The position numbers and the translations under genes were made by a program. Under the pieces are notes generated by a model. The model worked only from the letters and a program-made list of their open reading frames with translations, was not told where the DNA came from and did no database searches. From positions 3,162,001 through 3,226,000 of the forward strand of contig OW818699.1 of assembly GCA_942493385.1 (NCBI GenBank): 64,000 bases of DNA, given 5' to 3'. Position 1 is the stretch's first letter, and every line of letters starts with the position of its first letter. The DNA comes from UBA8389 sp942493385 (GTDB lineage Bacteria; Bacteroidota; Bacteroidia; Bacteroidales; UBA1402). Positions 25,813 to 35,491 of the stretch are shown piece by piece.

Positions 25813-27720
25813 ATGAGTGTTTACCACGATATATTGAAGCAATACTGGGGCTACGACGATTTTCGCCCGCTCCAGATGTCCATCATAGAATCGATCTGTG
25901 CCGGAAAGGATACGCTTGCGCTCATGCCTACCGGTGGAGGAAAGTCCATCACGTTCCAGGTACCGGCAATGGCGATGGAGGGCATCTGCATCGTGGTCAC
26001 ACCGCTCATTGCACTGATGAAGGACCAAGTGGAAAACCTCCGAAGCCGGGACATCAAGGCCGCCGCCATCTATTCGGGCATGACCCGAGAGGAAATCATC
26101 ATTACACTGGACAATTGCGTATACGGTGGTTTCAAGTTTCTGTATGTATCCCCCGAAAGGCTATCGACTGAACTGTTTATCAGCCGATTGCAATACCTCA
26201 AAGTCTGCTTGTTGGCGGTTGACGAATCGCATTGCATATCGCAGTGGGGTTATGATTTCCGTCCATCCTACCTCAATATTTCGGATATTCGGCAACACTT
26301 GCCTCAGACTCCTGTTCTAGCGCTGACGGCTACGGCGACGCCTTCTGTCGTGGAAGACATTCAGGAAAGGTTGAAATTCCCTGTGCACAACGTGTTCAAG
26401 ATGAGCTTTGAGCGCAGCAATCTGGCATATGTGGTGCGGCACACGGAGGACAAGGAAAAAATGTTGCTGCAAATATTGGACAAGACGCCAGGAACAGCAG
26501 TTGTCTATGTCCGCAACCGAAAAAATACCAAGGAGGTTTCAGATTTGCTCCGAAAAAACGGCATCGCTGCCGACTTTTTCCATGCCGGCCTCACCAACGA
26601 CCAAAAAGACAAGCGGCAGAAAGCCTGGAAAACAGGAGCTTGCCGAGTCATCGTTTCCACCAACGCCTTTGGCATGGGCATTGACAAGGCCGAAGTCCGG
26701 GTCGTGGTACACATGGACTTGCCAGATTCCATCGAAGCCTATTTCCAAGAAGCCGGGCGTGCAGGTCGCGATGGCCTCAAAGCGTACGCCGTGCTGCTCT
26801 ATCAAAAAAACGATTCGACCAAACTCAAGAAACGATTGTCGGACAGTTTTCCGGGAAAGGATACCATCCGAAACGTCTATGAATCGCTTGGATACTACTA
26901 CCAAATTGCCGAAGGTTCCGGTATGGGTTCCATGCTGGCATTCGACCTAAACGATTTCTGCACCAAATTCAAATACAATTTCCTGCAAGGGTATCATGCG
27001 TTGAAGATTCTGGAACAAGCCGGCTACATCGAACTTACGGAGGAACTCGACAATCCGTCCAGGGTCTATTTCCTGTCGAAACGGGAAGAATTGTACCATT
27101 TAAAGTTGGGTGATCCCATTAGTGACGAACTGTTGCAAACCCTGCTCCGCTCCTACACCGGCCTTTTTGCTGATTTTGTACCCATCCAGGAAGAAGTTTT
27201 GGCCAAACGATTGGGTTTCACAGCCAATGAAGTGTACGAGCGGCTGTTGCGTTTTTCTCGCTTGGGCGTGATCCACTACATTCCCCGCAAAAAGTCACCC
27301 TACGTGATTTATCAGGTGAACCGCGAGGCCAAGGAGCGGTTGATGCTGACCAAAATGGTTTATGAAGAACGTCGGGACCGATATCAGGAACGGATTTCGG
27401 CCATGTTGAACTATGCCAACGACGATCAAGTTTGCCGAAACAGGCAGCTGTTGCTGTATTTCGACGAAAAGGACGGTAAGAATTGTGGTAAATGCGATGT
27501 CTGTCTCAAAAAAAATGAATCTGGACTGTCGAATTTCGAATTCGGGCAGATTGCTGCCAACATTCTGGCATTGTTGGCTCAAGGGGAAAAAAACATCGAT
27601 CAATTAGTCGATTCTGCTGGATATTCGGCAGAAAAAACCATCAAAGTAATTCGATTCTTGTCAGATCAGGGCAAACTGTTACTGACGAATGATTATATTT
27701 GTGAATCGCCAGTAAAATAA
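25813..27720 (+). CDS. recQ: ATP-dependent DNA helicase, RecQ family
   Basis: The 635-residue superfamily 2 helicase unwinds DNA 3' to 5'. Walker A is PTGGGKS (K44), Walker B is DESH (137-140), TATATP is motif III, and motif VI is QEAGRAGRDG. A RecQ C-terminal zinc site (CRNRQLLLYF...CGKCDVC) and a winged-helix-like tail follow. No clear HRDC domain is seen. I chose ATG 25813 (MSVYHDILKQYWGYDDFRPLQ). It begins 24 bases after the recJ stop, so recJ and recQ probably share a message. Confidence 0.93.
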   Translation: MSVYHDILKQYWGYDDFRPLQMSIIESICAGKDTLALMPTGGGKSITFQVPAMAMEGICIVVTPLIALMKDQVENLRSRDIKAAAIYSGMTREEIIITLDNCVYGGFKFLYVSPERLSTELFISRLQYLKVCLLAVDESHCISQWGYDFRPSYLNISDIRQHLPQTPVLALTATATPSVVEDIQERLKFPVHNVFKMSFERSNLAYVVRHTEDKEKMLLQILDKTPGTAVVYVRNRKNTKEVSDLLRKNGIAADFFHAGLTNDQKDKRQKAWKTGACRVIVSTNAFGMGIDKAEVRVVVHMDLPDSIEAYFQEAGRAGRDGLKAYAVLLYQKNDSTKLKKRLSDSFPGKDTIRNVYESLGYYYQIAEGSGMGSMLAFDLNDFCTKFKYNFLQGYHALKILEQAGYIELTEELDNPSRVYFLSKREELYHLKLGDPISDELLQTLLRSYTGLFADFVPIQEEVLAKRLGFTANEVYERLLRFSRLGVIHYIPRKKSPYVIYQVNREAKERLMLTKMVYEERRDRYQERISAMLNYANDDQVCRNRQLLLYFDEKDGKNCGKCDVCLKKNESGLSNFEFGQIAANILALLAQGEKNIDQLVDSAGYSAEKTIKVIRFLSDQGKLLLTNDYICESPVK

Positions 27721-27733
27721 AAAGGCAAAATCA

Positions 27734-28942
27734 ATGAAAAAAGCCGAATTATCTCAGGATGAAGGAGTAAGAATAAGTGCATTGGAAGAATATGGCATTC
27801 TCGACTCATTACCTGAAAAAGCATTTGACGACATTACAAAAATCGCCTCGCAAATATGTCAAACTCCCATCTCACTGATCAGTTTGATTGATGATAAACG
27901 ACAATGGTTCAAATCACATTATGGTTTGGATGCGACCGAAACACCCAGGGACGTCGCTTTTTGCGCACACGCCATCAACAATAAGAATCAGCCTTTCATT
28001 GTTCCCGATTCTCGAAACGACGATCGTTTCTCGGACAATCCGCTGGTAACAGGCGACCCACATGTCATTTTTTATACTGGAGTACCCCTTGTTTCACCCG
28101 AGGGCTTTGCATTGGGCACCTTATGTGTCATCGACCATGAACCGAAAGTGCTGTCCATTAGCCAGCTGGAATCCTTGGAATCCTTGGGAAATCAAGTAAT
28201 CCGATTGTTCGAATTGCGCAAGAACAACATTCAGCTGAACAAGTTGCAGTTCGATTTAACGGAGAAAAATAAAGAACTTGAACGTTTTGCGCACATCGTT
28301 TCGCACGACATCAAGTCGCCCTTGGCAAACATCATCTCATTCACCGAATTGCTCAAAATGGAACATTCGCAACAATTGGATGAGGAAGGAACCCAGATCA
28401 TTGATTACATTAGTCTATCAGCCAAACAGTTGAGGACTTTTGTAGACGGTCTTTTGTCTTTTTATCGTGGTGACCAGATTGCGTTCGAAAAAGTGAATGA
28501 ACTGAACTTTACAGAATTTATTCAGGACCTAATCAGCATGCTTGAGCTGCCAAAACAGAATTGCATTTTCAATTATCCGTTGAACTCCATTCGTATCAAG
28601 ACTTCCGAAATTGCATTGAAACAAATATTCATGAACCTCCTCACCAATGCGATCAAATACAACAATAAGGATGAAATCATCATAGACATTGCCGTTTCAG
28701 AGGATGCCCACTATTACCATTTTTCAATATCCGACAATGGGATTGGCATTGATAAAGAAAATCAGGAAAAGATATTCGTACTCTTTAAACATCTCGATAC
28801 AAGAGACCGGTTTGGAAATTATGGAACGGGCATTGGTTTGGCAACGGTGAAGAAACTCGTTGAAAAAAACGGAGGCAGCATCAAAATTGAATCAGTAAAA
28901 AACGAGGGGACCACTTTTACGTTCTCCTTCAAAAAAACCTAG
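27734..28942 (+). CDS. Cytoplasmic GAF-domain sensor histidine kinase
   Basis: The 402-residue protein has a GAF domain in residues ~20-165 (YGILDSLPEKAFDDITKIASQ ... AFCAHAI ... YTGVPLVSPEGFALGTLCVID), a short coiled linker, a HisKA dimerisation domain with phospho-acceptor H191 (HIVSHDIKSP), and an ATPase domain with N box NLLTNAIKYN, DNGIGI and GTGIGLATVKKLV. There is no membrane segment or receiver domain, so it senses an intracellular signal. No response regulator gene is nearby, which makes it an orphan kinase. It starts 13 bases after recQ. Confidence 0.9.
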   Translation: MKKAELSQDEGVRISALEEYGILDSLPEKAFDDITKIASQICQTPISLISLIDDKRQWFKSHYGLDATETPRDVAFCAHAINNKNQPFIVPDSRNDDRFSDNPLVTGDPHVIFYTGVPLVSPEGFALGTLCVIDHEPKVLSISQLESLESLGNQVIRLFELRKNNIQLNKLQFDLTEKNKELERFAHIVSHDIKSPLANIISFTELLKMEHSQQLDEEGTQIIDYISLSAKQLRTFVDGLLSFYRGDQIAFEKVNELNFTEFIQDLISMLELPKQNCIFNYPLNSIRIKTSEIALKQIFMNLLTNAIKYNNKDEIIIDIAVSEDAHYYHFSISDNGIGIDKENQEKIFVLFKHLDTRDRFGNYGTGIGLATVKKLVEKNGGSIKIESVKNEGTTFTFSFKKT

Positions 28943-28965
28943 GATGGGCAATCCGTAATATAAGT

Positions 28966-29598
28966 ATGAGAGTTATCTTTTTTTTATGTCTTTTGGGACT
29001 TCCTTTTTTATCGATTGCACAGACAAAGGAAGAAACAGCAATGCGAAATCTTGAGAAAGAAACGGAGCAGATACAAAGTGAAAATAAGGGCATCTACAGC
29101 GGTGGAATGCTACTATTCCAACCCGGTTATTCGATTACTTCGAACGACCGCCAGGACATCAAGGCTTCCAGTTTTGCCATCGGCGGCATTCTTCGGATGT
29201 ATTTTGGAAAAAATCTTACCGCAGGCATTTACGGGGGTTCTCAAAAGACGACCTACCCCTCGGCCAACTCCGTTAATTCGTATTTCAATTTTGGATATGG
29301 TGGTCCGTTTGTCGGGCTGACTCGCAAATCCGGAAAAATCCGCTATACGGTTTCCGCCTTTGCTGGCATGGGATCCATTCGAAACTTGCACATCGAAAGC
29401 CAAAGCGGTGAAATACTGAATGATGCCTATTTGTATCAGCATTCCGCACTGGTCTATTCACCCATCTTAAGCCTGGACTATGCGCTGACCAAGCGTCTAT
29501 CCCTAACATTTCAAACCCTCTGCCTCATCGGATCGTTTGACGGTGGCAGAAGATTTTACAATCCCACAATGCAGTTCGGTGTTTTGTTCAACCGATAA
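28966..29598 (+). CDS. Small outer-membrane beta-barrel-like protein, unknown function
   Basis: The 210-residue protein has a signal peptide (MRVIFFLCLLGLPFLSIAQ), then a short charged helix (EETAMRNLEKETEQIQSE), followed by alternating beta strands with Gly and aromatic residues and a C-terminal MQFGVLFNR. It resembles small outer-membrane barrels. I do not recognise the family. It lies 23 bases after the histidine kinase and 11 bases before the arabinofuranosidase-like gene, so co-transcription is possible without implying a shared function. Confidence 0.65.
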   Translation: MRVIFFLCLLGLPFLSIAQTKEETAMRNLEKETEQIQSENKGIYSGGMLLFQPGYSITSNDRQDIKASSFAIGGILRMYFGKNLTAGIYGGSQKTTYPSANSVNSYFNFGYGGPFVGLTRKSGKIRYTVSAFAGMGSIRNLHIESQSGEILNDAYLYQHSALVYSPILSLDYALTKRLSLTFQTLCLIGSFDGGRRFYNPTMQFGVLFNR

Positions 29599-29609
29599 CC
29601 CTTTTAAAA

Positions 29610-32600
29610 ATGACTTTTTTTCAACGTTTTTTAATTGCCTTGGCGTGTTTTACGACAGCATCCATGGATGCTGGTTTTTCTCAAAGCGCCTTGTATCCGA
29701 ATGAATTCGAACTTAGTGAGGTGACACTGCTGGACGGCCCATTTCAGCATGCCATGGAGCTCAACAACTCCGTATTGCTCGCCTATGATGTTGATCGGTT
29801 GTTGCAACCGTTTCAGAAACAAGCGGGTATCAAACAAACAGGCAGCCCATTTATTAACTGGAGCGGTGAAATTGGCATCGGCTTGGACGGTCATGTCGGT
29901 GGTCATTACTTGTCTGCGTTGGCAATCGCCTTTGCTTCTTCCAGAGATGCCGAAACGAAATCGCGTTTAAAAGCCAAAATCGACTACATGCTTGCACAGC
30001 TGAAGTTGTGCCAGGATGCCGTAACGGATTCGACGAATAGGATGTACGGTTACGTGGGGGGTGTGCCAAGCAGCACCTTGGTCTGGACAACCTTTGCCAC
30101 GGGTGATTTCACCCAATACAACAACTCTTGGGTGCCTTGGTACAACGAACACAAAATTTTTGCCGGACTTCGAGATGCATGGCTGTATCTGGGTGATCAA
30201 CAGGCTCGAAATATGTTTCAGAAGTTGTGCGACTGGGGAATCCGGCTCACCAGCAATCTGACGGATGCACAGATGCAAAGCATGCTGGGAAAAGAACACG
30301 GCGGCATGAACGAAGTCTATGCCGATGCTTATGAAATGACTGGTCAAAGCAAATACTTGACTGCAGCCAAGCGCTTTTCGCACCAAGCCTTGATGACCAG
30401 CATGAAAACGAACACCGTCTCCTGGTTGGATACCAAACATGCCAACACACAAATACCAAAGGTGATCGGTTTCGACCGAATCGCACAGTTGGATCCGACC
30501 GCCACCGATTATGGCCTGGCCTCGAGCAATTTTTGGAACGACGTCGTCACAAACCGTTCTCTGGCTTTGGGTGGAAACAGTGTGTCCGAGCATTTTCTCA
30601 CGGCTGCCAATTATTCCAAATACACGACTGAACGCGAAGGCCCGGAGTCTTGCAACACCTATAATATGTTGAAGTTGAGTGAAGACTTGTTCGCTCGAAA
30701 TCCAAGTGCGAAATATGCCGATTTCTACGAAAAAGCGGTGCTGAACCATATTTTGTCCACACAACATCCGGAACACGGAGGCTATGTCTATTTCACGTCG
30801 GCCAGGCCACAACACTACCGAGTCTATTCCCAAGTGAATCAGGCCATGTGGTGCTGTGTCGGTACCGGCATGGAAAATCATGGAAAATACGGTCAGTTCA
30901 TCTATACACACAGAGATACGACGGCACTATATGTCAACCTATTCATGGCCAGCGAATTGGAATGGAAGACCAAAGGATTGAAACTTAAGCAGGAAACCCG
31001 TTTCCCGTATGAACAAGGCAGTAAACTGACTTTGAGCATGACGGAAGGAAAAACCGATTCGTTCAGCTTGTTCATCCGTCATCCGAAATGGGTCAGCCAA
31101 ACAGCCTTTGTAGTGACCGTCAACGGTCAGATTGTGACTACAGTTTCAGCACCACAGACTTACCTGGAAATCAAACGAAACTGGAAAAATGGGGATGTCG
31201 TTCAGGTAAGTTTACCCATGAAAGTGGCAGTGGAGCCTCTGCAATACTATTCGGATTACGTTGCGTTGACCTATGGGCCGGTTCTTTTGGGTGCCAAATC
31301 GGGCACGTATAAACTGACAGGTTTGCTGGCCGGTGAAGATCGAAGTGGGCATGTCGCATCCGGGGAACTCAACAGCTTGACTTCTGCACCTATTTTGGTT
31401 GGAAACCGTGCAGGATTGGCCGATTCTGTAAAAATGACGAATGCGGATTCTTTGTTTTTTACGGTTGACGGATATTACAACAGCTACCGATTCAAAGACT
31501 TGCGCCTCCAACCTTTTTATACCATCCACGATTCCAGATACATGATGTACTGGTGGCAACCAACGACAGTTCAATACAATACCGTTAAAGCAACCGTTGA
31601 GGCCGAAGAAGCCATTTTGATGGATCTGGACAATCGGACACTGGATTTTGTAAGTCCGGGTGCACAACAATCGGAAGCGGATCATTACATGACGACGAAT
31701 AAATCCACGACAGGCGTCTTTAATGGAGAATCCTATCGGGATGCCTCAGATGGTGGAAGTTTCAGTTATCGGATGCAAACAAGAGGACGTGCCGACAGTG
31801 TGACTGTTATGTTACGGTATTATGGCAACGAAACAGGTGCAAAAAACATCAGCCTAGTTTTGGACAAGGATACCATAACCTCTGTCAATCTGACCAACAA
31901 ATGGAAAACAAGCGCGTTCCTGAATGTGGAATACCCTGTACCGTCGCGTTTGTTGGCGGGCAAGGATACCGTTCGGCTCTCTATTGCCGCAAAGGTCGGA
32001 AATACTACCGCTGGTGTTTATTACATCCGATTGCTTCGTGGCTCAACGGTTTTGACTAGCAAACCCTACCGCTTTAAAGTCAAAGATTGGGGCGTTTGTG
32101 ACGTGAATCGCGCTCCTGCTACAGCATTTTCCTACGACACTATTGCGAATACCTTTACCATCCAAAAATCGGGAGCCAACAACCTGGCTTTCAAAATGGA
32201 GCAGAGCGTAAATGAATTTTATCACATCAGCAACAACAAGACCCTTTTCCTTGTAAAAGGGAAATTCCTTAAAACCGGCAGTTCAGACAGTCAAATATGG
32301 TGGTTCAATGGATACAACAAATCCAGCAGAGTCAGCCCAACCATCACTGTAACTGGTAGTAATTCCGACGTATACATCCTATGGAACATCTGTTCGGTCC
32401 CTGAACTGTACACCAACATGGATTACACGCAGAACAACATTTTATTGTCCAACAAGGGGACCAGTTTTATCAATGCGATCGGTTTGACCACAACGGCTAC
32501 GAACTTTGCTTCAACCTTTAGTGACGTCAATTTTTACAGTGCTGAAGAGGCTGTCGAAAAATATCCGATACTCGCCACAGCACTTGGAGTAACGGTATCG

Positions 32601-32816
32601 TTAAAGCAGGTGAAACTGGCATTGGATGGTATTACGGTTATTTCCGGCAGCAACGGGGAATTGCTACTCAACGCCCATCGTCAACAAATGGTGCATATTT
32701 ACGACCTGTTGGGACGCCCCATCAAGTCTTTTGTCATGGAAAACGGTGAAAACCGGACGCTTGCGTTGCGTCCGGGATATTATCTGATAAATGGTCGTAA
32801 AGTGCTGATAAACTGA
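29610..32816 (+). CDS. Secreted GH127/GH146-like beta-L-arabinofuranosidase with T9SS sorting domain
   Basis: The 1068-residue secreted enzyme has an (alpha/alpha)6-barrel domain of the DUF1680 type in residues ~30-560. The zinc/catalytic set known from GH127 is present: E346-x-C348 (GPESCNTY) and C415-C416 (MWCCVGTGMENHG). Beta domains follow: a DUF6805-like module around 670-810 and a DUF4859-like module around 840-990. The last ~55 residues (HIYDLLGRPIKS ... GYYLINGRKVLI) look like a type A T9SS sorting signal, so it should reach the cell surface. The likely substrate is arabinose-containing plant polysaccharide. Its stop abuts that of the converging fucosidase with no gap. GH127 versus GH146 is not settled. 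Confidence 0.85.
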   Translation: MTFFQRFLIALACFTTASMDAGFSQSALYPNEFELSEVTLLDGPFQHAMELNNSVLLAYDVDRLLQPFQKQAGIKQTGSPFINWSGEIGIGLDGHVGGHYLSALAIAFASSRDAETKSRLKAKIDYMLAQLKLCQDAVTDSTNRMYGYVGGVPSSTLVWTTFATGDFTQYNNSWVPWYNEHKIFAGLRDAWLYLGDQQARNMFQKLCDWGIRLTSNLTDAQMQSMLGKEHGGMNEVYADAYEMTGQSKYLTAAKRFSHQALMTSMKTNTVSWLDTKHANTQIPKVIGFDRIAQLDPTATDYGLASSNFWNDVVTNRSLALGGNSVSEHFLTAANYSKYTTEREGPESCNTYNMLKLSEDLFARNPSAKYADFYEKAVLNHILSTQHPEHGGYVYFTSARPQHYRVYSQVNQAMWCCVGTGMENHGKYGQFIYTHRDTTALYVNLFMASELEWKTKGLKLKQETRFPYEQGSKLTLSMTEGKTDSFSLFIRHPKWVSQTAFVVTVNGQIVTTVSAPQTYLEIKRNWKNGDVVQVSLPMKVAVEPLQYYSDYVALTYGPVLLGAKSGTYKLTGLLAGEDRSGHVASGELNSLTSAPILVGNRAGLADSVKMTNADSLFFTVDGYYNSYRFKDLRLQPFYTIHDSRYMMYWWQPTTVQYNTVKATVEAEEAILMDLDNRTLDFVSPGAQQSEADHYMTTNKSTTGVFNGESYRDASDGGSFSYRMQTRGRADSVTVMLRYYGNETGAKNISLVLDKDTITSVNLTNKWKTSAFLNVEYPVPSRLLAGKDTVRLSIAAKVGNTTAGVYYIRLLRGSTVLTSKPYRFKVKDWGVCDVNRAPATAFSYDTIANTFTIQKSGANNLAFKMEQSVNEFYHISNNKTLFLVKGKFLKTGSSDSQIWWFNGYNKSSRVSPTITVTGSNSDVYILWNICSVPELYTNMDYTQNNILLSNKGTSFINAIGLTTTATNFASTFSDVNFYSAEEAVEKYPILATALGVTVSLKQVKLALDGITVISGSNGELLLNAHRQQMVHIYDLLGRPIKSFVMENGENRTLALRPGYYLINGRKVLIN

Positions 32817-34352
32817 TTACTTCAACACAACTTTAAGCGTGGCGATGGCTTCGGGTTTGATTTCATCCGGAAATTGAACCGTTAGTCCATTGGCGGCTTG
32901 TTGGAACGTCAATTTCTTATCGTAACCCAGTAACCGAACTTCTTTGACTTTCCCCACGGATTCCGTAGAAAAAGATTGAATGGTCGCGCTCTTGGCTGGT
33001 GCAATCATTAAAAATGCATACAGGTTTTTGCCCTTTTTGGTGAACCGATAGGCCAGAACACTCTTACCATCCGCATTCGTAATGGATTCTGCATCCTTGA
33101 CCCAGGCACGTGTTCCGTAAACGCCATCCCCATTCACTTTCAACCAGGCGCCCACTTCCAGCAACACTTTTCGCTGATCATCCGGAATGGTGCCGTCGCC
33201 CTTTGGAGAAATGTTCAGCATCAGGTTCCCGTTCCGACTGATGTTCGTGACCAGTTTCCGGATGACACTGGCTGAACTCTGCAATTGAAGGCCCTCGATG
33301 TATCCGAATTTATTGCCGATGGGTTCGTCCACCTGCCAGGGATAATCGGTTAACTCACCTGGAGCTCTGCCCTGGCGTTCAAAATCCTTGATGCTGCCCT
33401 CCAAATACGCTTTTGACTTGGTGCTCAGCGAAACGGGCTTTCCCCACTCCACGGCCCTGTTATAATAGTATGCTGCCAAACGCAACTTAATGGTATCCAG
33501 ACTCCTACTGTTTACGCCATTGTCGAACCAAAGCATATCGGGTTGGTATTTGTCAATGAGTTCCTGACAACGTGCAAGCCATTCTTCCAGGAAGGCCTGA
33601 CTTTGAGGGGCAACCTTGACCTCTCCTTCCATAACGTCTTCAACATTGGGCCCCATGGAAGAGACTTTGGTAGTATCGGGTTTCTGGGGAGGGCCATAAA
33701 AATCGGCATACGCCGGATCGAACAAATCGTTGGGACCGCTCAGGCGCGGATACATGAAATCCCAGTTTTCCATACGGTGGTTCGAGACACCGAACTTCAG
33801 ACCACGTGCACGTACTGCTTTGCAGAGATCGCCGATCAAATCACGGTGCGGACCCATGTCCATGGCGTCCCATCGGGTCAACTTACTGTCGTACATGGCG
33901 AATCCATCGTGGTGTTCGGCAGTGGGTATCACGTATTTGGCTCCCGATTTCACCAAAAGTTCGGCCCATTCCACAGGATCGAATTTCTCTGCTTTGAACA
34001 AGGGTATGATGTCCTTGTAACCGGTTCCGACACCAAATTTTTCTTCATGGGTCTTGCGAACACCGGCATTGCTGTACATGTGTCTGGGATACCATTCGCT
34101 GGCTGTTGCAGCCACGGAATAAACTCCCCAGTGCATGAAAATTCCGAATTTGGCATCCAGAAACCAAGTCGGAACTTTGAAATTCTGTCGGATGGATTCC
34201 CAACTGGGTTGAAAAGGTCCTGGAGGAATGGGATCCGCTTTCCCACCTTTGAGTTCGATGGTTTTACGAGGAGGAATTACCTGTTGAGCGTTGGCAGGAT
34301 ACAAAGAGAGAACAGCCAGACTGAACGCCAGGAGAACACATGATTTCTTCAT
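32817..34352 (-). CDS. Secreted alpha-L-fucosidase, GH29
   Basis: The 511-residue enzyme has a signal peptide (cleavage near PANAQ) and a GH29 catalytic domain: WFLDAKFGIFMHWGVYSV, EWYPRHMY, AEHHDGFAMYDS and the nucleophile D277 in MLWFDNG. A C-terminal beta-sandwich follows. It removes alpha-L-fucose from glycans. There is no T9SS sorting tail, so it is probably periplasmic. It is the last of three leftward genes with the SMP-30-like propeller and a 60-residue membrane protein. Its substrate cannot be read from the sequence. Confidence 0.92.
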   Translation of the reverse strand: MKKSCVLLAFSLAVLSLYPANAQQVIPPRKTIELKGGKADPIPPGPFQPSWESIRQNFKVPTWFLDAKFGIFMHWGVYSVAATASEWYPRHMYSNAGVRKTHEEKFGVGTGYKDIIPLFKAEKFDPVEWAELLVKSGAKYVIPTAEHHDGFAMYDSKLTRWDAMDMGPHRDLIGDLCKAVRARGLKFGVSNHRMENWDFMYPRLSGPNDLFDPAYADFYGPPQKPDTTKVSSMGPNVEDVMEGEVKVAPQSQAFLEEWLARCQELIDKYQPDMLWFDNGVNSRSLDTIKLRLAAYYYNRAVEWGKPVSLSTKSKAYLEGSIKDFERQGRAPGELTDYPWQVDEPIGNKFGYIEGLQLQSSASVIRKLVTNISRNGNLMLNISPKGDGTIPDDQRKVLLEVGAWLKVNGDGVYGTRAWVKDAESITNADGKSVLAYRFTKKGKNLYAFLMIAPAKSATIQSFSTESVGKVKEVRLLGYDKKLTFQQAANGLTVQFPDEIKPEAIATLKVVLK

Positions 34353-34367
34353 AGAAAATGGAAATTA

Positions 34368-34550
34368 TTACAGCCCCAGTTGCTTCAAAGCTCCATAAAC
34401 CAAAATTGCCGGCCATACGATGGCTTTTAGCAAACCAAGCGCGCCCATCCAAAAACCAGTGGCATGCCCGATAAAGTAAATTGCAGCACCAATCAAGCCA
34501 AGTCCGTAAACGGCTCCCTGAGAAGCACCACTCTGCATTTCTTTTCTCAT
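34368..34550 (-). CDS. Small two-segment membrane protein (60 residues), unknown function
   Basis: The 60-residue frame has two hydrophobic segments (AVYGLGLIGAAIYFIGHATGF and ALGLLKAIVWPAILVYGALK) joined by a short turn. The composition is that of a real small membrane protein. It fits tightly between the propeller gene (6 bases) and the fucosidase (15 bases) in the same direction. Function unknown. Confidence 0.7.
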   Translation of the reverse strand: MRKEMQSGASQGAVYGLGLIGAAIYFIGHATGFWMGALGLLKAIVWPAILVYGALKQLGL

Positions 34551-34556
34551 GATTTT

Positions 34557-35405
34557 TTAGAATTTAAGTTGATAAGCATTGACTTTATTATTGGAAAAAG
34601 TCGGAACCAAAAGTAGTTTTTTGGAAGCGATGTAACCCAGGTCAGCGGCATTGATTTTCAGAGGTGTCGTATCCATCAGTTTTTCAATGGGTTTGCCAAT
34701 TTCTATGAGTTGGATAAGCCCCCACCAGTTTGACGTGATGATTTTAGTTTTGTCGACTACGACGAGGCCGTCCACACCACCTGTTTTTTCGGCAATGACC
34801 CGGATTTCTTTGGTTTTTTTATTGATGGCAAGCAATTTACCTTTGGAGCCAAGTATCATTTCACTACCAAAATCGCAAACACCATTCAGATTTCCCAATT
34901 GTTCCGAGGCTGAAAAAACTTCGAGGCTGTCCTTTCCAAGGGTAAGTATCCTATTCATTTTTGTTTCCATCACATAAACCGTTCCTTGCGAATCGGAAGC
35001 TACATCATTGAGAGCCTTTGCAAAAGCACAGCTGTATTTTTTCAGGACTTCACCAGTTTTAAGAGCTATTTCCCAAAGCATGCTCGGATCGGCCACATAA
35101 AGCTTATCCTTCACAATGGCAATGCCTTTTGGGGAATTCATGCCCTTTACCCATTCTTTCACCAAGATGCTGCCATCAGCGTTCAGTTTGGACAAATATC
35201 CAACCTTATCCGGAGTAGTTTGGGCAATGTTTGAAACGTAGATGATTCCATCGGCAGGATTGAAACAAGCCGATTCAGGTGTATTCAACCCATCAGGGGT
35301 TTCCCAAACTTTGACAAGTTTTTCACTTTGGAAAGCCTCCTGGGCAGATAATAAAAAACCAGCGCAAATAAATGATGCAACAGTGACAAACGTTCTTTTT
35401 CTCAT
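34557..35405 (-). CDS. Secreted SMP-30/gluconolactonase-like beta-propeller protein
   Basis: The 282-residue protein has a signal peptide (cleavage near LLSAQ) and a six-bladed propeller pattern: PESACFNPADGIIYVSNI, SPKGIAIVKDKLYVADPSMLWEI, LNDVASDSQGTVYVMET, LNGVCDFGSEMILG and VDGLVVVDKTKIITSNWWG. It resembles SMP-30/NHL propellers that act as lactonases or bind ligands, but I cannot confirm the metal-site residues. It heads the leftward unit with the small membrane protein and the fucosidase. Confidence 0.75.
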   Translation of the reverse strand: MRKRTFVTVASFICAGFLLSAQEAFQSEKLVKVWETPDGLNTPESACFNPADGIIYVSNIAQTTPDKVGYLSKLNADGSILVKEWVKGMNSPKGIAIVKDKLYVADPSMLWEIALKTGEVLKKYSCAFAKALNDVASDSQGTVYVMETKMNRILTLGKDSLEVFSASEQLGNLNGVCDFGSEMILGSKGKLLAINKKTKEIRVIAEKTGGVDGLVVVDKTKIITSNWWGLIQLIEIGKPIEKLMDTTPLKINAADLGYIASKKLLLVPTFSNNKVNAYQLKF

Positions 35406-35442
35406 AGGATTACATTCAGTGGTTGATTTGAAAGTCAGGATT

Positions 35443-35450
35443 CAAAAGTA
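35443..35450 (-). promoter_or_regulatory. Candidate -7 box for the propeller-fucosidase unit
   Basis: The minus strand reads TACTTTTG (TAnnTTTG), 37 bases upstream of the propeller gene start. There is no -33 TTG at the usual spacing. Confidence 0.45.
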
Positions 35451-35491
35451 AGAAGAAAATCCGTAACTTCGTACTTGGAAAATACCTTTTC

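Noticed and set aside
29967..30911. 314-residue minus-strand frame inside the arabinofuranosidase-like gene
   Set aside because: It covers the catalytic domain of a clear GH127-like enzyme and shows no family features of its own.
33543..34343. 266-residue + strand frame opposite the GH29 fucosidase
   Set aside because: The fucosidase motifs and signal peptide on the minus strand are complete; this is a shadow frame.
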